Positions 44,868 through 55,108 of a stretch of DNA of 64,000 nt are shown here, one piece after another (the stretch's first letter is position 1; each line of letters opens with the position of its first letter). The DNA comes from Dendrocalamus latiflorus. Taxonomy: Eukaryota; Streptophyta; Magnoliopsida; Poales; Poaceae. The stretch covers positions 25,135,627 through 25,199,626 of the forward strand of contig CM029645.1 in the NCBI GenBank assembly GCA_017311315.1, given 5' to 3'. The position numbers and the translations under genes were made by a program. Below the pieces are notes generated by a model. The model worked only from the letters and a program-made list of their open reading frames with translations, ran no database searches and was not told the DNA's origin.

Positions 44868-46231
44868 CCCTAGCCATATACACATTTGAATCGAGCACTC
44901 TAAAAATGGGAAATAAATATATACACAGCAATTGGAAAGTGCTTCTCTGCCGGCCGAGCCGGTAGCACAAACAGGCAAGGTATAGTGCAGCGGATGCAAA
45001 ATAATAAGCGTCCTTAATTCCGGAGCGAGATCGAGGGAGGCATATATGTCATGCAGATCGTAAATTAATTACGCAGTGGATTTATCACTGTAAATCGATC
45101 GGGAATTCGCAGTATACCTTTTGCGCCAGATAGATGGATATGCACGATCGACTTCATTCTTGATTTATAATTTGAAACTGGAAGCTCAAAACTCTGGTTT
45201 ATAATGTGGAAAAGACAAAAGCTGATTTTTTTTGTCTGTCGCCCGTCACTGTTGACAGATCACGATTCACGAATCCACAGTACATGTCTTGCGCAGCGCT
45301 ACATATATGACTGCATTTGGACTCCACACAATGGATCAATTTAGCTGTCTGATTTTTTCTGTGCTTAAAAAATTATGATTGCATGCAGTGAGTTATGGAG
45401 ACTTATATTACTTCCTGTTTGGATTCACATACAGAGTACTATGTCCGTGTGTGGCTTGGTAAATGCGGCGAGAGCTAGCGCCATGTGATCATGTCGTAGT
45501 CCAATTAATTAATTGTTGCACTGTGAGTGTGATGTTTTCGTGTAGTCTTGGTTAGTAATATACTCTAGAGATAATTATAAAGATGATGATATCATTTCTA
45601 TATTAACTATTTTTTGAATAAATGTTATTATGTTTCTTGAATGAATTATCATTTATAAAGGTTAGCAAGTATTTGATTTGTTGGTGAATCTCTTTATCTG
45701 TTATATGATATCATTCTAAAAGTACCCCTGGTCGGTATGGGATTTTCCCTCCTACATAATAGGAAAGATATCCCTGGACTCCTTGTGTGGTCGGATAAAG
45801 AAAGTACATGGTCATACCCACGGGCGGTGGAAGAGTTGACTACATAAAGTTATTTATCATTAGATCCGGAAAAGATTGAATAGTTCATGGATAATACGTT
45901 TCTTACCTATAGTTCGATCAAATATTGTGAGACAAAAGAAAAATATACAAACTAGTTAGCAAATTGGTCATATGGAGATATGAATTGGTTGTGGCCATAT
46001 ATATGATCCGGTTGTAAGGAGTTATGAGCTTATCGTGAGTGATTAAGATCGGGTTACAGATCATATTGCATAATGTTCATCCAGAATGATCTTTGTATAT
46101 ATTTAGGGGTCCATATGTTTTACTAGGGACCACTACTGGCCAATGATCGAAAAGGTATTTCTAAATCACAACTAATTATATATGAACCTACATGATCACA
46201 CATTAACGCATTGAAATAATAAAGGTTTGGA
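44868..46231. repeat. Segmental duplication copy B, blocks 3 and 4
   Basis: 44,868-44,990 matches copy A 1,570-1,600 plus 1,861-1,895, and 45,500-46,230 matches 1,921-2,815. 45,000-45,480 has no partner in copy A and no recognised feature. No genes. Confidence 0.7.
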
Positions 46232-46282
46232 TGAATGCTTTTCCAGAGGATGGAGAAGAGGATGAAAAGAATTCGACATACA
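46232..46282 (+). pseudogene. Relic of an SMXL 3' end
   Basis: About 50 bases match 56,008-56,057 at roughly 88% by eye: both read 'tgaatgcttttcca' then 'aggatg.agaagagga.gaaaagaattcga'. In the downstream gene this encodes the FDLNAFPQDEEEEEKNS tail. The fragment lies about 700 bases upstream of the SMXL start, in the same orientation, so a second SMXL gene once preceded this one. Confidence 0.65.
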
Positions 46283-46986
46283 TATAAATGAAAAATGCCA
46301 TTCATTATTTTTAAAAAACTTTCTTCAACACAATGATGAGACTCGTACAAAGAAAACTCTTCAGATCCCACAAGAGCATATGCAAGAATTGTCTGAAGCA
46401 ATGATGTACTTGCAAAAGGCAATTTGTGAATATTCATCAGATGATATCCTAATATCCTAACTGTGATGTGAGTTCTCTATAATTTGTTGTTGATTATGCT
46501 ATGTTCCACAATGTATGCTTAGATTTTTTTAATTTTAACTAGGTTTTTAACGAGACGGGCATGAGAGGAATGAAAATGCCCACCGTTATCACCATCATCG
46601 CCGCCGTCTTCGACGTCTATAGTTAATTAGAACTGAGCTAGGGCCGGCACAGCACAGCGCCAGTCCGTTAGGCATTGAGCCGTATCTAAGCTGACCAGGG
46701 GTAAGGCGGACCCATATGGCACAGTGCAAGACCTACCTCTAGTTAAGGTACAAGCTACGGCAGGTCAATTAATTGCTAATACTCCTGCATAAAATAAAAG
46801 TAGAGCTGCACGTCTGCACATGCACGTGCATACATCTTCTGCAGTTAGCACGATTACTGCAATCGAAGAGCTCTAGCAGCAGCCTAGCCCGGCCTATTCG
46901 CTAGCTGCTTGGTAGGTAGCCGGCCGGCCATTGCAGCTCCCGTGCGTTTCTTGCGGAAGAAATTCGATCGAGAGCTTGCGCTGAAT
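46283..46986. promoter_or_regulatory. SMXL 5' flank, duplicated in copy A
   Basis: 46,774-46,986 matches 16,917-17,134 closely (shared 'ataaaataaaagtagagctg', 'gaagagctctagcagcagcc', 'ggtagccggccggcca'). 'cataaaataaaag' near 46,790 could be an A/T-rich core promoter. Upstream, 46,283-46,773 has no recognisable gene. Confidence 0.5.
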
Positions 46987-47535
46987 ATGAGGACCGGCGA
47001 GCACGCGGAGCAGCAGTCGCTGACGGTGGAGGCGGCGGGCGTGGAGAGGCAGGCGGTCGGCCTGGCGCAGCGGCGGGGGCACGCGCAGGTGACCCCGCTC
47101 CACATCGCCAGTGCCATGCTCTCAGCGGCCGGCCTCCTCCGCGCGGCCTGCATCCGGTCACAGTCCCAACCGCTCCAGTGCAAGGCGCTCGAGCTCTGCT
47201 TTACTGTCGCGCTCAACCGCCTCCCAGTGGCCAGGCCGGCCACCGCCATGTTCCACCATGGCAACCACGCCCCGGTGCTGTCGAACGCGCTCGTCGCCGC
47301 GTTCAAGCGCGCGCAGTCGCGCCAGCGCCGGGGCTCGGAGGACGGCCAGCGGCAGCCGGCGGCGCCCGCCGTCAAGGTCGGCCTGGAGCAGCTCATCATC
47401 TCCATCCTCGACGACCCGAGCGTCTGCCGCGTCATGGACGAGGCCGGCTTCTCGAGCTCCCAGGTCAGGGCCAACGTCGAGAAGGCCATCTCATTGGAGC
47501 AGTCAGATAAGGCAAGCAGCAACAGTCCGAATCCC
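46987..47535 (+). pseudogene. SMXL (SMAX1-LIKE/D53-like) exon 1, copy B
   Basis: SMXL proteins are Clp-related repressors degraded in strigolactone/karrikin signalling. Start ATG 46,987 gives MRTGEHAEQQSL, the conserved family start. Residues ~1-180 make up the double Clp-N domain: RRGHAQVTPLHIASAML (~40-56), 'SQPLQCKALELCFTVALNRL' (~67-86), then after a linker 'LEQLIISILDDPSVCRVMDE' (~140-160) and 'VRANVEKAISLEQ'. The family sequence ends near NSPNP (about 47,535). The frame then runs 26 foreign codons into LTR element C and stops at 47,611-47,613. The family's central region (normally several hundred residues) is not found before 55,109. GC-rich, unlike its surroundings. Probably disrupted, with a retained clean reading frame in exon 1. 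Confidence 0.88.
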
Positions 47536-47738
47536 ATTTACACGTGTAGGACTGAACCATTTCGTGAGGCCGTCTGGGAGCTCCACCCAGTCGTCGTCCC
47601 AGACAGGTACTAGTTTCACGGTACCATATGCATGCATCATCAATTTGGTTGAGAAATCTTTCGATGTCTGATACCAATTCTCGGAGGAAATATTTCTGTC
47701 AGTTGGGGAATCTTCTTTCAAAGAAGCAATGGACAGAA

Positions 47739-48416
47739 TGTTAGAATAATTGATCAAGTGGTCAGTTTGGGTCAAGTTGTTGAGCACGACGTCCTAATCG
47801 TGCGCCAGTTGAGTCTTTCTTGGTTTTCAGTTAGAGAACGTGCATATTTTGCGGTCGTGGGATGACACGACCATGTAGTCATAGTGTACGTTTAGGAGGG
47901 GCCAAACGGCCATTACTTGTACTCATTCAGTATAACTAGAGTTCCCAGAAAAGCTACAAGTAGTGATTTTAGAGCGCAGCACAAAACCTTGTGTCTTCCA
48001 TCTCTATCGCGTGAGTTTTCCCAAGTGTTTGAGGTACTCATAAGTCATAGAGCGTTTACGATTTGCTAGTCAGAATCAACTTGCTAGTCGTAGAGTGCCT
48101 CCAACTTCCTAGTCGTGTCCGACTGCCGACTGCGACTAGATACTCGTCGTAGCTCCGAGTACTCGTATGCGACTTCGTGGTCGTAACTTCGAGTGCTCGT
48201 AAACGACTACGTGATCGTAGCCCCGAGTTGTTGTAAGTTCGACTGGTGATCGTAAAACATTCTGCATGGTCGTAAATTCGACTGCGTGGTCATAAGACGT
48301 TCTGCGTGGTCGTAAGTTTGACTACGTGGTCGTAAGCTCAACTGCATAGTCGTAAGTTGTTCTACGTGGTCGTAACAAGTACCAGGTACTCGTAGTCGTG
48401 GGACTGGGTTTCAACA
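47739..48416 (+). repeat. Copia B 5' LTR (678 bp)
   Basis: Starts TGTTAGAATAATTG, ends GGTTTCAACA. The TATA region reads TATAACTA (47,931-47,938), where the 3' LTR has TATAAATA (52,935-52,942). 48,170-48,380 consists of repeated 'gtggtcgtaagttcgactgc' type units of about 20 bases. Confidence 0.92.
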
Positions 48417-48451
48417 AGTGGTATCAGAGTCTTGCTGACCATATAGGAGAT

Positions 48452-51400
48452 ATGTCTTCATCGAGGGCTCGGCTAGGAAGGCAGTCCGTGACTCCTCCAC
48501 AGCAAGACAGTCCATGCTTGCCTACGCTGACTGCGGCATTGTGATGACGGTGATCATGTGCCTGTTGTACTCCAGCGCATCATCAGGGAGGATTCAGGCT
48601 CGGTGGTCTACCCCATGCTCACGCGAACGAACTACAACGACTGGGCGCTCATCATGCGAGTGAGGCCATCAAGACCGACGATGCCGACTACCGCGACGAC
48701 CGGCTCACATTGTCGGCAATTCTCCGCGCCGTGCCGGCTGAGATGTTGTCAACACTCGCCAACAAGAACACAGCGAAGGCTGCCTGGGAGGGTGTGAAGA
48801 CCATGCATATGGGCGTCGACCACGTCCGCGAGGCCAACGCCCAGCAACTGCGCAAGGAGTTCAGGAGCATCTCTTTCAAAGACCGTGAGTCCATTGACGA
48901 CTTCTCGATGAGGATCTCTGGGCTTGCCAACAACCTTCAACTACTCAGCGATCCTATCCAAGGGGAAGAGGTCGTCAAGAAACTCTTGTTGGTTGTCCCG
49001 GACCGCTAGCTTCATGTGGCCATCTCGATAGAGACACTTCTCAATGTGAGCATTCTCTCGATCGAGGAAGTGACCGAACGACTTCGAGCGGTGGAGCAGC
49101 GCTATGCCAACCGTGGCACCGATGACAAGGGAACTCGTCTACTCCTCATGGAGGAGGAGTGACGAGCACAGGCGCAGGCACACGATCGGAATGGATTGCA
49201 CTCTAACAACAAGTCGCATGGCAGGTCGCATGGCAATCGTGGACGGGACGACTCTAGCCATACAAGGGAGAACCGTTCCCATGGCAGCTCTGACAACCCC
49301 AAGAAGGATGAATGCAGGTACCGTGGCAAGTTGGGGCATTGGGCTCGTGGTTGCCGCAAGAAGAAAAGGGTGGAGGCACATTTGGTGCAGAACACCGACG
49401 ACGTGCCACTGCCGTCCCTTTTGCTAGGCGAAGTAATGGCGGTGGAGGAGGACATCACCTGGACACCTACCAACACAGTACAAGACAACGGGAAGGTCTT
49501 CCTTAATGAGGAACGCGCCATGTCGGTCTTCCCCAACAAAGAGCATGAGGAGACCCCCAGGTTTCTTGACACCGGAGCATTAAATCACATGGCGGGGTCA
49601 GGCACAACATTCTCTATACTCGATCGCGGGATCACCAGCTCAGTTAAGTTCGTGGACGACTCAGTGGTCGAAATCCACGGGGTGCGGCACCATGCTGTTC
49701 GCTGGGAAAGGGAACCTACATTGCACTCTCAACAACGTGTACTTCATCCCCTCAACTCCGGAGAACATCATCAGTATTGGCTAGCTCAAAGAGGGCAGCA
49801 ACAGTGTGCTGATTGAAGATGGAGTCCTACGCATTCGTGATCGACAACGCAATCTCATTGCTCAGGTGAAGCGATCACCAAATCGGTTGTACTAGCTTGC
49901 TTTGAGAGTAGTGCAACAGGTCTATATGAGCCTACAGACCGCCGACGAGGCATGGCGCTGGCATGCTCGCTTTGGGCACCTCAACTTTGATGCACTCTGG
50001 AAGATGTCGACCATAGGCATGGTGCATAGGCTTCCTCGAGTGATCCATGCCGATAAAATCTGCGGTGGGTGCCTCATACGAAAGCAACGGCGCACTCCTT
50101 TTCCTTAGGAGACCAAACACCGCGCTAACGACCACCTTGACCTCATCCACGGCAACCTGTGTAGACTTGTCATGTCGGCGACACACGAAGGCAGGCACTA
50201 CTTCCTCTTGCTCATCGACAACATGAGTCACTACATGTGGCTCATTCTCTTCCAAAGCAAGGATGAGGCCGGAGACACAATCAAAAGGTTCCAGGCCTTC
50301 GTTGAGATCAAGACCGGACACAAGCTGTGTGCTCTGTGCACTGATCATGGGGGGAGTTCACCTCTATGGACTTCATCGATCACTGCGCCGAGCAAGGAAT
50401 ACACTGGCAACTCACGGCCCCGTACTCACCACAGCAAAACGGTGTCATCGAGCGCCAAAATCAGATAGTGTTGGTAATGGCAAGGTGCCTCCTCAAGGCT
50501 TGAAAGATGCCCGGTGAATTTTGGGGGAGGCCATAACCACAACAGTCTTCATCCTTAACCGCTCTCTCACAAGCAGCATGAGCGGGAAGACTCCCTATGA
50601 AGCCTGGTATAGAGTGAAACCTGATGTGTATTTTTTCCATACTTTTGGCTACGTAGGGCATGTGAAAGCCACTCGGCCGAATGTTGGTAAGCTGGATGAT
50701 AGAAGTGCTCCCATGGTCTTCATTGGTTATGACCACAGCTCCAAGGCGTACCGAATGTTCGACCCCTCATTTGGCCAAGTACACATCTCCAGGGACGTCG
50801 TCTTCGACGAGGGGAGAAGCTAGGACGGGGAGTACTCGGACTAGGCTAGTGGTCACGATGACTTCACCGTGGCCTACACTGTACCGGTGGCACGACCCGA
50901 AGGTAGCCCAACAACCAGCTACGACCATGGCACTAGCTACAACCACAGCACCGATTACGATCAAGGCATCACCAGTTTGATCACAGCTACTTCAGGTAGT
51001 GGTACAACCACGGGCAGTGGTATGACCACGGGCGGTGGTACGACCACGGGCAGTGGTACAACCACAGGCGAATTTGCATCCTTGCCATCGACCATTTCGT
51101 CGGGCATCGACCTCGACGATGAAGGAGCTCCTCAGAGGTTCCACATGGTGCAGAACTACATCAATGACGCCGCTCCATGAGAGCTCAAGCTTGATCTAGA
51201 TGAGCTATACATGCTAACGATGGAGGAGCCAGCCTCTGTAGCTGAGGCCCAGGCTGATCAAGGTTGGCGGTTGGCGATGGAGGAGGAGATGAATTCCATC
51301 GAAGAGAACCACACATGGGACCTCATCGATCTTCCGATCGGAAAACTCCCAATTGGTCTTAAGTGGGTGTTCAAGCTTAAGAAGGATGCCCGTGGTGAGA

Positions 51401-52710
51401 TCGTGAAGCGCAAGGCGCGTCTGGTGGCAAAGGGCTATGTTCAACATGCCGGCATCGACTTCGATAAGGTATTCGCACCCGTGGCACACCTTGACCCCAT
51501 ACGAGCACTCATGGCGGTGGCTGCCCATGAGGGATGGCTGGTACATCACCTTGACGTGAAGTCTGCCTTTCTCAACGACAATCTCTTGGAGGAGGTGTAT
51601 GTGGCCTAGCCCCCGGTTTCATCTGCAAGGGGTGCGAGCATCTGGTGCTGTGACTGCGCAAGGCTCTCACGGGCTTCAACAGCATGATGATCCTCCTCAA
51701 CTTCAAGCAAACTTTGTCCAAGCATGTCGTGTACACTCAGGGAACCGCTGACTCACGACTACTCGTGGGTGTCTATGTCAACGACTTGGTGGTGACCGAT
51801 GCTCATCTGGAGGAGATCAACCGATTCAAAGCCCAGATGGAAGCTGAGTTCAAGATGTGTGATCTCGGTTCTCTCAGCTATTACCTTGGGATCGAGGTAA
51901 TGCAGAGTGAGGGCAAGATCACTCTGTCATAAGCGAGCTACTCGGCCAAGCTACTGGAGAAGGCTGGGATGAGCGGCTGCAACCCTGTCCTTGTACCATG
52001 GAGCCGAGACTAAAATTGAGCAAGGAAAGCTCAAATCCTCCGGTTGACGGCACGTTCTACCACAGCATCATTGAAGGCTTACGCTATCTGGTCCACACAA
52101 GACCAGACATCGCGTTTGCAGTTGGCTACATAAGTCAGTTCATGGAATCACTGACTATCGAGCACCTTAGCACCGTGAAGCACCTACTGCGCTATGTGGC
52201 AGGGACGATCGACTACAGTTGTAGGTACACGAGAGGTACAAGGCAGCTAAGCTCGTTGGGTACAGTGACACAGACATGGCTGGAGATGTTGACGACTAGA
52301 AGAGTACCTCCGGCATGATCTTCTTCATTGGGGGAACCTAGTGAGCTGGCAATCACAGAAGCAAAAGACCATTGCCTATTGACTTGTGAGGCCGAGTATG
52401 TCACCGTCTCAATGGCTGCATGCCAAGGGATTTGGCTTGGGGAGTTGCTCAGCAATCTGCTCAACACGAAAGCATCCGCGGCAACCCTGCTCGTAGACAA
52501 CAAGTCTGCAATAGAGCTATGCAAGAATCCGGTGTACCACGGTCGGAGCAAGCACATTGAGATGCGTTATCACTTTATCAGGTAATGCGTCAAAAACAAC
52601 AAGGTCCTCATCGACTACGTCAAGTCAGATGAGCAATTGGCGGACTTACTGACCAAACCCCTAGGGCAGATCAAGTTTCAAAGTCTGCGCTAGAAGGCTG
52701 GAGTTGTCAC
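48452..52710 (+). pseudogene. gag-pol: Copia B gag-pol, broken
   Basis: ATG at 48,452 follows the primer-binding site. Recognisable in order: UBN2 Gag (VREANAQQLRKEFRSISFKD, ending at a TAG at 49,007); zinc knuckle CRYRGKLGHWARGC with the second Cys changed to Arg (49,315); protease FLDTGALNHMAGS (49,562); GAG-pre-integrase RWHARFGHLNFDALW (49,960); integrase start YFLLLIDNMSHYMWL; RT with KARLVAKGYVQHAG (51,405) and the catalytic motif read as YVND (51,774) in place of YVDD; RNase H CEAEYVTVSMAACQGIWLGE and LADLLTKPLGQ. The order is Copia. Two catalytic or binding positions are lost and stops occur throughout, so it is inactive. An 18-base tandem repeat lies at 50,994-51,069. Confidence 0.93.
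50994..51069 (+). repeat. 18-bp coding tandem repeat (SG-TTTG units)
   Basis: Four units of 'ggcagtggtacaaccacg' type encode repeats of Gly-Ser-Gly-Thr/Met-Thr-Thr within the linker between integrase and reverse transcriptase of Copia B. Confidence 0.9.
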
Positions 52711-53181
52711 AGTAAATGCCAAGTAGATCAAGGGGAATATTGTCAAAATAATTGATCAAGTTGTCATTTTGGGTCAAGTAGTTGAGCACGACGTCCTGGT
52801 CATGCACGTCAATTGAGTCTTTCTCGGTTTTCAGTTAGAGAATGTGTGCAGTTTATTGTTGTGGGATGGCACGACCATGTAGTCATAGCGTACGTTTAGA
52901 ATAGGCCTAACGGCCATTACTTGTACTCATTCAGTATAAATAGAGTCCCCAGAAAAGCTACAGGTTGTGATTTTAGAGTGCAGCACAAAACCCTGTGTCT
53001 TGCTTCTCTATCACGTGAGTTTTCTCAAGTGTTTGAGGTACTCGTAAGTCATAGAGCGTTTACGATTTGCTAGTCAGAATCGACTTGCTAGTCGTAGAGT
53101 GCCTCCGACTTCCTAGTCGTGTCCGACTTTCGACTGCCAGCTGCGACTAGATACTTGTGGTAGCTTCGAGTACTCGTATAC

Positions 53182-54169
53182 TGTTAGCCCAGGAAGAAGA
53201 CTCACGCACACAAGTACACACGAATGAACACAGGAGGTTTGCGAGGCGCAACTTCCCCGTTATGTGAACTCAGAGGATTTTGTGACGCCCTCGTACTTGC
53301 GTCGTTTTCTCTTCTTCATTCTCTATTATTCAATCTGATTACACACGCAGCCTTAAATAACCCACACGCACGCACACACGAGGTAAAACCACCTCTAACT
53401 GACTCCTATCTTTCTGGATCAGAGATCCTACTAACTGCGTGTGGAAGCCACCTAAACTCACGCCTAGAGATGGCAACGGGTAAATACCCATCGGGTATTG
53501 CCATTCCATACCCGTACCCGCTAGGTGTAAATTTACCCGTCGGGTTACCCGTATCTGCACGCGGGTAGGAAAATTTACCCGTACCCGTACCCGCGCGGGT
53601 ATTACTACCCGACGGGTAACCCGTACCCGCAAGCATACCCGGTTCAACAAATAAGAATATCATCAATTTAGACATTCATTAATCATACATGCCAAACACA
53701 AAAGCGTCTAATGATCAAAATTAGTACATCACATAAACATACTTGACATGACCATATCAACATATGACAAACAAATAAACAATCAACAACAAGTAGATAA
53801 TAAAATTAACATTTGAGTGGGATGTCTAGTTGTCTAATGCGGGTATTCATTACCCGCGGGTAGGCGAGTATGGGTAGTATATACCCACACCCGCACCCGC
53901 CTACCCGGCGGGTAGAGGATTTCGCCCAATAACGTACCCATGGGTACATAAAATTTTCCATACCCGTCTCTTTATCGGGTAAAACCCGTCGGGTATTCGG
54001 GTACCCATTGCCATCTCTCACGCCAACTAACTCGATCAAAGAAAACTAACACATGTGCATGCACTGGTTCCATGCATGCGCTTGCATGCAAGACTAATTA
54101 TGGTTCTAACGTGCATCGCTAACCAACTAACAAACGCATAGGTGCTACATGTCAAGATTAAGTCCAACA
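53182..54169 (-). mobile_element. Solo LTR D, TSD TATAC
   Basis: Starts TGTTAGCCCAGG and ends AAGTCCAACA, flanked by TATAC on both sides (53,177-53,181 and 54,170-54,174). There is no internal domain, so it is a solo LTR left by LTR-LTR recombination. A TATA-like box on the minus strand (reverse complement near 53,353) suggests minus orientation. About 436 bases remain after removal of the MITE within it. Confidence 0.9.
53465..54016. mobile_element. hAT MITE E, TSD CTCACGCC
   Basis: 552 bases flanked by the 8-base duplication CTCACGCC (53,457-53,464 and 54,017-54,024). The left end 'tagagatggcaacgggta' and right end 'gggtacccattgccatct' are inverted repeats (the right one lacks its last few bases). 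Both subterminal regions are packed with 'acccg' / 'cgggta' motifs in both orientations, and the core is AT-rich. It is the innermost member of the nest. Confidence 0.88.
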
Positions 54170-54849
54170 TATACGACTTCGTGGTCGTAACTTTGAGTGC
54201 TCGAAATGACTACGTGGTCATAGCTCCAAGTGATCGTAAATGACCTTATAGTCGTAAGTTCGACTGCGTGATCGTAAGTTTGACTACGTGGTCGTAACGA
54301 GTACCAGGTATTCGTAGTCGTGGGATTGGGTTTCAACACAGAATAGATGATGCATAAACAGAGGAGTGTGCAGCTCAAACAGCAACTCCTTGTTTTTATT
54401 TTGCTATCAAGATTATGTTACAAAGTAACACTACATGCATGCCTATTTATAGAGTTCTACAAACCGACTCTGCTCATAACTGACGTTGCCTAACAATCTA
54501 ACATTGACTCGAAATCATTCAAAAGTACAGCTCATGTACAGATGTTTCTCATTTTTAATTAAACACTAAACTATCTGCTTGCATTAGAATAGAATGTGGA
54601 TAATCCTCACATGGATGCATGTCTGCTGACTCCTGAAACTTGCGTTCACACATGGTAACAAAGTTTTACTTGTTTCTTGACTTCTCGTGGTGAAAGTTCC
54701 AGATTGATTTTTTTTTATCATAGCACATCTGAAAGTGTCCTTCTAACCAGCGAGCAACTGTAGCTAAGTAAAAACCCGATCATGCATGCATGACAACTCA
54801 GCCAATGTCGGTGCATGCAACTTTACCTCTTAAGAAAATAAATTAAGTA

Positions 54850-55061
54850 CTCTCTCTATTCTAAAATATAAGTCGTTGTGGGTTCTGTACAATCAAGTTT
54901 TTCAATTTTTAACTATTAATATATGTTAAAAGTATATTTTCAATTCTTGCAAAATACTTTATTATTTTTGCTAGTATATTATGATAATAAATTATAATGA
55001 AAGTCTTACATTGAAAACCGTAAAAAAAATAGAAACGACCAATATTTAGGGATGGAGGGAG
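54850..55061. mobile_element. Stowaway (Tc1/mariner) MITE
   Basis: 212 bases with the classic end 'ggatggagggag' and matching inverted 'ctctctctattctaaaata', flanked by TA on each side (54,848-54,849 and 55,062-55,063). It lies just upstream of the SMXL 3' exons. Confidence 0.9.
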
Positions 55062-55108
55062 TATCTGACAGTGAAGTTGATTCGATTATCCATGATTCTT
55101 TGTTCTTT

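Larger units (their letters stand above)
47739..54338 (+). mobile_element. Degenerate Copia element B with nested insertions
   Basis: 5-base TSD CAGAA at 47,734-47,738 and 54,339-54,343. 5' LTR 47,739-48,416, primer-binding site TGGTATCAGAGTC from 48,419, broken gag-pol 48,452-52,710, polypurine tract 'caaggggaatat' just before 52,741, and 3' LTR 52,741-54,338 enlarged by a solo LTR. Six or more frameshifts and stops show an old insertion. It lies inside LTR element C in the SMXL gene. Confidence 0.93.
52741..54338 (+). repeat. Copia B 3' LTR, split by solo LTR D
   Basis: Starts TGTCAAAATAATTG at 52,741 and ends TTTCAACA at 54,338. The LTR text breaks at 53,181 and resumes at 54,175 ('gacttcgtggtcgtaac'), with the solo LTR and its TATAC duplication between. 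It also lacks several internal subrepeats compared with the 5' LTR. Confidence 0.92.
47536..54840 (-). mobile_element. LTR element C (5' end), minus strand, host of the nest
   Basis: Joining 54,339 onward to 47,738 across Copia B gives a minus-strand LTR with a TATA box (reverse complement of 54,441-54,454, CTCTATAAATAGGC) and, after it, a primer-binding-like TTGGTATCAGAC (reverse complement near 47,667-47,682) followed by a short open leader. The outer LTR start near 54,840 and the rest of the element were not found; only the 5' end remains, and it abuts SMXL exon 1. Orientation is opposite to the gene. Confidence 0.6.
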
